A DNA stretch of 64,000 nucleotides from Cerrena zonata (Eukaryota; Basidiomycota; Agaricomycetes; Polyporales; Cerrenaceae). The stretch is taken from positions 124,001 through 188,000 of the forward strand of contig JASBNA010000070.1 in assembly GCA_038087015.1 (NCBI GenBank), in the 5' to 3' direction. The notes beneath the pieces are model-generated. The model saw only the letters and a list, made by a program, of their open reading frames with translations. It was not told where the DNA came from and did no database searches. The stretch's first letter is position 1; the number at the start of each line of letters is the position of its first letter. Below are positions 58,041 to 64,000 of the stretch, piece after piece. The translations under genes were made by a program, and so were the position numbers.

Positions 58041-60833
58041 TCATACAGACCTGACCGACTGCTGAATAACCGGCTGTCGAATCGGCGTCGTATTGTAGAA
58101 CTCGTTCCTCTCCCTCGCTCTCTCTCTCAACAACCCCCACTCGATCCACCAATTATCCGCCTCGTCCTCACAATCATAAGCATACACCGTCCTCAGTTCC
58201 TCCCACTGTTTCGCCGCGACGTCCTCTCCCTGTCGGAGATCTGTTCGGCCGCTCTCATGCTTAAGCCTCATCTCCGCATCTCGCACTTCCTGCATCTCCC
58301 CCTGTCTAAGGGTCAGGAACACGTAAAGGTCATACTCTTCCTGCAGACACTTCTCGCATCGATCCTGCCGTAACTCTTGGACCGCCCAGAGGAAGTTCCC
58401 AATCTGGTCATCCACCTTGAGATAAGTAAAGAGTTTACCGAGGACGGCGGCGTCTTCGACAGCTAGTGCAGAACCCTGTTGGGCGCCCGGCTATAAGGAT
58501 TGATAGAAGTCAGTTTCGGAACGACGGATGGTAAGAGGAGAGAAAGAGGAAGGTATGATCAGAACGTGATTTTCAGAGTGGTGCAGGTGATGATGGGGAG
58601 GACAGGTGAGATCAAGGGGATCAAGAGCATAATGAACAGTAGATCAGGGCATAGCGGTTTCTCGTGAAAAGACCCCGGGAGAAGAGCTGAATGGGGAACA
58701 AGCAAGAGAGACTTACGGGGAAGGGATGCGCAGCGTCACCAATAACGATCAGCCGTTGGGTCGAGTGCACCCAGGTCGATAGTCTTGTGTTTTCCGATCG
58801 CACACGGACAGCGGGTTCAGCGTACTCGGCCAACTTCTTTATCCTGTTATTCATCGCAGGAAGAGAAAAGAAAAAAGTCAGAAAATAGTTCTACAAGAGA
58901 AAGATCCCATGCACGTGTGAAGCGAATTTTACTGACCGAGGTTCGACATTCTTTGGCAGCTTGTCGGCTATCCGTACGGACGGCGCGTCTCCCCAGCTCC
59001 CCTCCGGCTCGCCCGCGGGAATCATATCAGGTCCTACACAAAGTTGCATTGCGAAGGCATCTCGACCCGACTATGAACGGAAACAGAAGTCGAATCCCAC
59101 AGAGCAAGAAGCATCATCAAGTTAACATATCACGAGAGGACGGCAGTTTGCGAACGAGCCGAAAAAACGGAGCACCCAAGAGAGCATGAACAAAGGAAAA
59201 AGTAACCCATTCGTCAGTATCTGATGGTCGATAAAGAGATCGAATGATAGATGGGGAAAGGGGGCTTACCACTGGGAATAGATGCATACATAGTCCCTCG
59301 CCAAGGAACAACATGATTTTGTTGATGTCCTACCGTTATCAACCGATAGTCCGAGCAGGATAGGATAATGAAAGAGGCACGTTAGAGTGGTTTGAGTAGG
59401 CGAATATGACAGCGAGAAGGTCAGGAGGATGAGGATAACAAGATCAGAAGACGTCAGAGCGGGAGCGAAGACAGGACATGTGAAAGTGATTAGGATAACA
59501 ATCAACATGAGGAGATATCTCTGCACTACGAACCTTCTGACCTAGTCCTAGTGACTTGAGCTCGGGGACATCGCGTACCCTGTCAGCTGGAATCATGGCC
59601 CTAGAGACGGAGGCAAAATTGAAACATTAGGAAAATCCGGCCATCCAGGAAATAGGAACATCAAGGTGACAGAAGTTGGTTACGGAGAGTGAAGCGAAGG
59701 GGTAAAACAATTAACAACATGACAGCAGTTACCGAAAACAGTAAGGCGGTCGCGGTGAGTGTGAGCCATCAACGGATCCAGAAACCCGAGGAAGTTTCGA
59801 TTCGGAAAAACAAAATTAAAAAAGAAGAGGAATCATGAGGGAGGAAAATCAAAGAAAATCGAATATGAGAGAAGGAATATCACACTTACTCGTACATTAC
59901 ACATCCATCGGAAGGCGTCTGCTCTATGTCATCGGATAGCAATTTTCGAGTAAGGCCTTGCGGACCATCGGCGCCAATAAAGAGGTCGGCTGCTAATATA
60001 CGGCCATCTGCTAGAGTGACCTCTAGCGCATGGGGATCTACTGAGGTGACGGTCGTGTTCATCATGAACGTCGCCCCGTAGTCTTGAGCTCCCTTGTAGA
60101 AAATATTCCAAAGGTCCTGATACTGTGATTTTGGCGAATAGGTAAATTAGAAAGGGTGTTAGGTTAGCGTGAAATTGTTATCGAATTCATATAAGATCGG
60201 AAGGGGAGCGGGGGCGAAAAGAGGGGTTGAGAAGAGTAATAGAGCACGATTAATGAGTATTAATTGTGATAGAAGGGCATGAATGTAAACTTGACGCACC
60301 TCGATGAGTTCATAGTCACCTTCGGCTTCACGAAGCATCTCCTCCGCCCATTCGTGCTGACCAAGGAATTCGCCGGTTTCGACTGGAGCATTGATTGAAA
60401 TTGACACGGATTAGGGAATATGAAGGAGGAAGTCGAGAAAGAGAAGGAGAAACGTACAGCGGAGCATATGGAGACTCTCCAATGGAAGAGCCTTCTTCGC
60501 GAATTCCTCACCCAAGCCCCAACGACGGATAATCTTGACAAGATTAGGAGGTATACGGCATCCGCCGGCGCCTTTCCATGGCTGAGGCAATCAAAGAAAA
60601 TCAGTATTGTGGAAGCACAGGAGGGCGTTGAGAGTAGTTGCAAGAGAGCAAGCAAGCGTACCTGGGAAACGTCCCTTTTGTCAATGATCGTGACGTTATG
60701 ACCCGCTTTGCATAAAGCAAGTGCGGATGCTAAGCCACTGAGGCCTGGGTGGCGCAGAGGTGATCAGATCAGGGTGGTTAATGAAATAGACCGAGGACAT
60801 ACCTGCACCTATGACAATGATGTCTATACCCAT
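58041..60833 (-). CDS. FAD-dependent monooxygenase (salicylate hydroxylase-like)
   Basis: Ten exons: 60803-60833, 60662-60744, 60458-60581, 60300-60382, 59890-60122, 59534-59600, 59270-59329, 58937-59070, 58717-58843, 58041-58490; 463 residues. This is a group A flavin monooxygenase: the N-terminal dinucleotide motif MGIDIIVIGAGLSGLASALA, then RIPPNLVKIIRRWGL, the DG motif LFIGADGPQGLTRK, and the second FAD motif LIVIGDAAHPFPPGAQQGSA followed by LAVEDAAVLG. These enzymes use NADPH and O2 to hydroxylate aromatic substrates; salicylate or a lignin-derived phenol is plausible but not shown. There is no signal peptide or membrane helix. The C-terminal 130 residues are charged and helical (QEEYDLYVFLTLRQGEMQEV). 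All phases agree. Confidence 0.9.
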
Positions 60834-62417
60834 TTCCGCGATGACTGGGGCCTAAAGAGGGAGAAGGGTGTAAGTTGGAGTTTGAAAGCGGGGATGCAGG
60901 GGAGCGGAACAGACGGTATCAAAAATACCTTTCGGCATGATGGGGTTACGTTAAGGGAGGGGGGTAGGGAGCAGGGCAAGACAAGAAAACAGCGGGGATA
61001 AAGAGAATGGGACATACTGATGTTAAGTAGCAATGCCGGGGCGAGCGTTAGTTGGGATCCCTGAGAACTGTTGGACCGGTAACGTGAGGGGAGGAAGGAG
61101 ATGTATTGGACTGTGTGTGTGGGCCCTGGTGTGCGAAATCTGGATGCGCGAGAAGGGGAGTAATACAACAGTCGCTTGGAGAGAGAGCCCGAGATGCAGA
61201 TTCGGAATGAATGGGATCACGGAACGCTAGCCGTAGACAAGCGAGAGGACCGGGGCAGCAGGTCTAGAGTTCTGGGTGGTTGTGGGTGCAAGGCAAGAGG
61301 CGTAGTGGTAGTGGGAAGAGACAAGTGCTCGGGGTGCTCGAGCGGGCGGCCACAGTCCTTTTCGAGGCTCGATAACCGAGGTCACTGTCCACGGTCACTG
61401 TCCAAGTCACCATCCCAAGGTCACCGTCACACCTCCATGTCTCACTCTCCCGCCGACAAGCAATCGCAAGCACTACCCCGTCCTTCCCGGTCATCGGCCT
61501 AGTCCACCACCCCTCTTGCCGCCGGCTCTCCAGCCCTCTGCTTCCGCTACACGTGTCCCCCCGCGAGCCTCTGCCATCTCCCCCGCACGAGTCCTCGACG
61601 ACCTGCCTTTTTCCTGCTCAGAACAGCGATCGTCCTCGTCCTATTCCTGCTCTTCGTCCCTGCACTCCTCGCCCGGACACGGCGGCCTTCCCTTGCTGAC
61701 CCCCCAAAAATCACCCTCCACGATCACCCAGATCCTCCGCCGATCTTTTCATTGTCTCTTCCCATTCTCGTCCATACTGCATCACACACTAGACCCCTTC
61801 CGGGTTAATAGGGGCCATCATTTATTGTCAGCATCTACCTTTTTCCTCTACAGGCATCGCAATCGCGGATGTATTTGCCAACAAGCTTGCATGCTTGCCA
61901 TATTCGGACTGTCCCTTTTCCCACGCCGCGCCTCCTACCCTCCTTTTGCTTGTCACTTGGCCGAAAAAGCACCCCAGGCTAGTTTTCGTTCAATACACAA
62001 AATTATTTTTTCTCGGTCCCGTTCTTTGTTCTCGGACCCTCCGCGGAGATTTTCTCGCAGTCGCCAAGTTTTCAACAAAGTCGGTGGCATTTATTCACGC
62101 CCCGACCTTCGCTTCCGACCTCTTGTTATCGTTCTACGTCTACGGACAAGCCCCAACAACACGCCCAACCCACGCGCGCCGAGGTAATCCCGGCAACCAG
62201 TACGCTTGAGAACCCCTTTCATTTTCCCAATCTGTCGCATTGCAACATATCTATCTGCATTACGGCAACTCCCCTAGTGACATACACACACGCAATGATG
62301 CAATGATACAGCAGAGATAACACTCCGAACCCAAAATTAAAATATTCCCTCAAAAGATACCATCCATTCCACCCTGCAAACCTTAGCACCTTATTCAAAC
62401 TCTAGAACACAATACAA
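60834..62417. other. Pyrimidine-rich upstream region
   Basis: 1.6 kb upstream of the monooxygenase and of the doubtful small gene at 62418. From about 61430 to 62220 the + strand is rich in C and T, a feature of fungal promoters and 5' leaders. It leaves a 223-codon frame (61516-62187) of Ser/Arg/His-rich, low-complexity character. I see no domain and treat it as non-coding. Confidence 0.4.
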
Positions 62418-62839
62418 ATGCCCTGCGACGACCAGCTACCTAAACGCGATAACGACATGTTCACCGCCTACCCATCGCGCCGCGTTTCAGCCTTTCCCGA
62501 GCACCCCCTCGTGTCGGTGCATACGGAGCCAAAGTTTCCCGCTCGACCGACTGTCCACGGCTCAAACGGCCTCTCGTAAGTCTTCTGTCGTCTATAGACA
62601 GTATGTAATACGCAATTCAGTCATTTTTGGGAGCTTATGTATTCTTGTGATGGCTTACGACATATTATTTATTAGTGCATCTTTTCGACGTAGATCCCAT
62701 TTGGCAAGACAGGTTGGAAGTACGAAAACAACGGATTTTCCCTCGTCGATCGTGGTGTTTCCTTCTTGGGCTTGTCCGTAGTCCTAGGGTATTCCTACAC
62801 CTTTTTCAGTAGCCAAGGCTACCAGATAGTTGAGAAATG
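62418..62839 (+). CDS. Doubtful small membrane-protein gene (frame conflict)
   Basis: A candidate exon 62418-62575 (MPCDDQLPKRDNDMFTAYPS and on) ends at a good GTAAGT donor. After an acceptor CGACGTAG at 62693 a second stretch reads IPFGKTGWKYENNGFSLVDR and GVSFLGLSVVLGYSYTFF, ending QIVEK-stop at 62839, which looks like a real small protein with a membrane helix. The phases do not agree: the ATG frame ends with two spare bases, which would put the second exon into another, less convincing frame ending at about 62780. The upstream frame that would fit phase 0 has no ATG and a stop near 62452. A one-base sequence error or an unseen upstream exon would solve it. Function unknown. Confidence 0.35.
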
Positions 62840-64000
62840 ACGTTCGCGTAAGTGGGTACTGTGATTCTTATCATTGCATTTATGATTGTATGCGCGTTAC
62901 ATATGCATTCGAGTCTATTAATGCGTTTGGTGCGTGCTATGAGATAGGTGTGACCTTAATCATCTAACCGTTTGAGGTAATGATGGACCACACCACGATT
63001 CGACCCTTCCCTCCTTCTTCTAATGATCCAGTTCCGCTGGCCTAGAGATATCTCGAGTCCTCATAATGTTATTAGAATCCCTCGATTTCGTTTCAGCAGT
63101 AATTCTTGCATATGGAATCCACTGCCTATGTTACTTATCCGTGCGCTCTCGACTCTCGACAGTACTATTTTACTCTCGGAATTCCAGAAACACCTTACTA
63201 ATCACCGTCAACCACTTCACAGAATCACATTTTTTTCCTCGGTCAGCAGTCTACGCAGCTATCAAATATCAAATATGTCATCGTTATATATTGCCCCCTT
63301 TGGATAATCCTTGCAACCAGAATATAATTTCGAGCCCTCGAAATTTAGCATTTCAAGCACAAGGCTTCTCCTCTTCGAAAAACTCGAAAATCGAATTCTA
63401 CCAGCCCAGAGAAGGGTTCCTTTTCGTCACAAGATTGGACCGTATGTACGTTACAAGACGTATGTGGTCACTTCGCTCGAGTGAGAACCCGGGGGTTTGA
63501 ATGTTCAAGGACCCCTTCCCTGAGAGTCTGGAAAACTGGGAAAGGTCCTTCCGCGATGCATCTAGGGAGATTCTCTGAACCTTATCTTTGTAGAAGATAA
63601 TATTCTTTCTGTTCTTTTTCATTCAGACACCTCCGCCAGGCTTTTACGGTCAAGACGGAGGTTCGCATAGCGGTTTTGCGACTATGCCGTAACTCCCAAG
63701 AGTATGATCCATTGTCACGCCCAGTCCTCAGTCCTCCGGTCGCAAGTCCCACAACGCCTCGCGTTTTTCTATCAAAGTTCCGGACACACCGGTCTGTCCA
63801 CCTTCTTGAACACACCACACCTCCGTTGCGTAGTATCCCGCATCCGCACCCGCACCCGAATCACACTCCGAACTGCGAACTGTCAATTGAATTTTAGGTC
63901 GACCTCCGGAGACCTAGGGTCTTAGACCCCCTTGGACGCATCTCGAGTGGCACTAGACACCCTCGACGTCCCATCTTACAAAGATCACGTTTCAACAGAG
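62840..64000. other. Right-hand end, no supportable gene
   Basis: Several overlapping short frames (63023-63500, 63676-63925 and minus-strand 63582-63818) occur without splice continuity, domain motifs or protein-like bias. A cytosine-rich CATCCGCACCCGCACCCG stretch lies near 63840. It may be an upstream region of a gene beyond the window. Confidence 0.45.

Noticed and set aside
57424..58152. 242-codon minus-strand ORF
   Set aside because: It overlaps the start of the monooxygenase 3' end, is rich in Phe, Ser and Tyr without domain motifs, and lies in a purine-rich stretch that avoids stops on this strand by composition.
59070..59110. tRNA-like B-box (GTCGAATCCC)
   Set aside because: No matching A-box or cloverleaf arms at the right distance, and it lies in a monooxygenase intron.
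61516..62187. 223-codon + strand ORF
   Set aside because: Low complexity from a C/T-rich leader, with no domain and no splice partner; kept only as a finding.
1..64000. Search for transposons, terminal repeats, CRISPR or prophage-like structure
   Set aside because: No transposase, reverse transcriptase or integrase motif, no long terminal repeats, and no regularly spaced repeats were visible by eye; a repeat-finder would be needed to exclude small MITE-like elements.

Overview
The window is nuclear DNA of a filamentous fungus, most likely a wood- or litter-inhabiting Agaricomycete (Basidiomycota). Genes are dense, lie on both strands and are cut by many introns of about 45-70 bases with GT..AG ends and CTNAY-like branch points. 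The gene set fits: dye-decolorizing peroxidases, a GH5 endoglucanase with a CBM1 module, SRA-YDG and F-box relics, and fungal Mediator, TFIIIC and RNase P subunits. I saw no tRNA, rRNA, CRISPR or bacterial operon structure. Gene models were built by hand from splice signals and frame continuity, with no transcript evidence.

Layout. 1-5.0 kb: the 3' end of a BRCT/AT-hook protein (TopBP1/Dpb11-like) converges on a single-pass membrane protein. 6.0-19.2 kb: a duplicated segment. DyP peroxidase copy 1 is followed by a decayed oligopeptide-transporter (OPT) relic, then by broken short-chain dehydrogenase and SRA-YDG genes and an intact F-box gene; DyP copy 2 is followed by a nearly complete OPT gene. 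19.4-23.1 kb: SARAF and the endoglucanase. 23.7-28.4 kb: Mediator Med19 and an MFS transporter. 29.0-34.7 kb: a BAR-domain protein, a small unknown protein and COA6. 35.4-43.3 kb: a TBC Rab-GAP, a MuiA-family (DUF4140/DUF4139) protein and KAPA synthase (biotin pathway) with a peroxisomal-type C-terminus. 43.8-50.3 kb: a small membrane protein, the TFIIIC TPR subunit (Tfc4/Sfc4), an orphan ORF and a damaged F-box paralogue. 50.7-55.1 kb: the RNase P/MRP subunit Pop5, an ankyrin-MYND protein and an HNH-like coiled-coil protein. 55.5-60.8 kb: SDHC (complex II anchor) and an FAD monooxygenase. The last 3 kb hold a long pyrimidine-rich stretch and one doubtful small gene.

Most genes are unlinked housekeeping functions, and apart from the DyP-OPT pair I see no metabolic cluster. 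The most notable observations are the DyP-OPT duplication with loss of one transporter, one-base frame breaks in several otherwise conserved genes (real decay or sequence error), FG-repeat-like motifs inside the MuiA-family protein, an 11-base micro-exon in the endoglucanase, a 40-bp element shared by the promoter regions of two neighbouring gene starts, and two competing N-terminal reading frames of the TFIIIC subunit.
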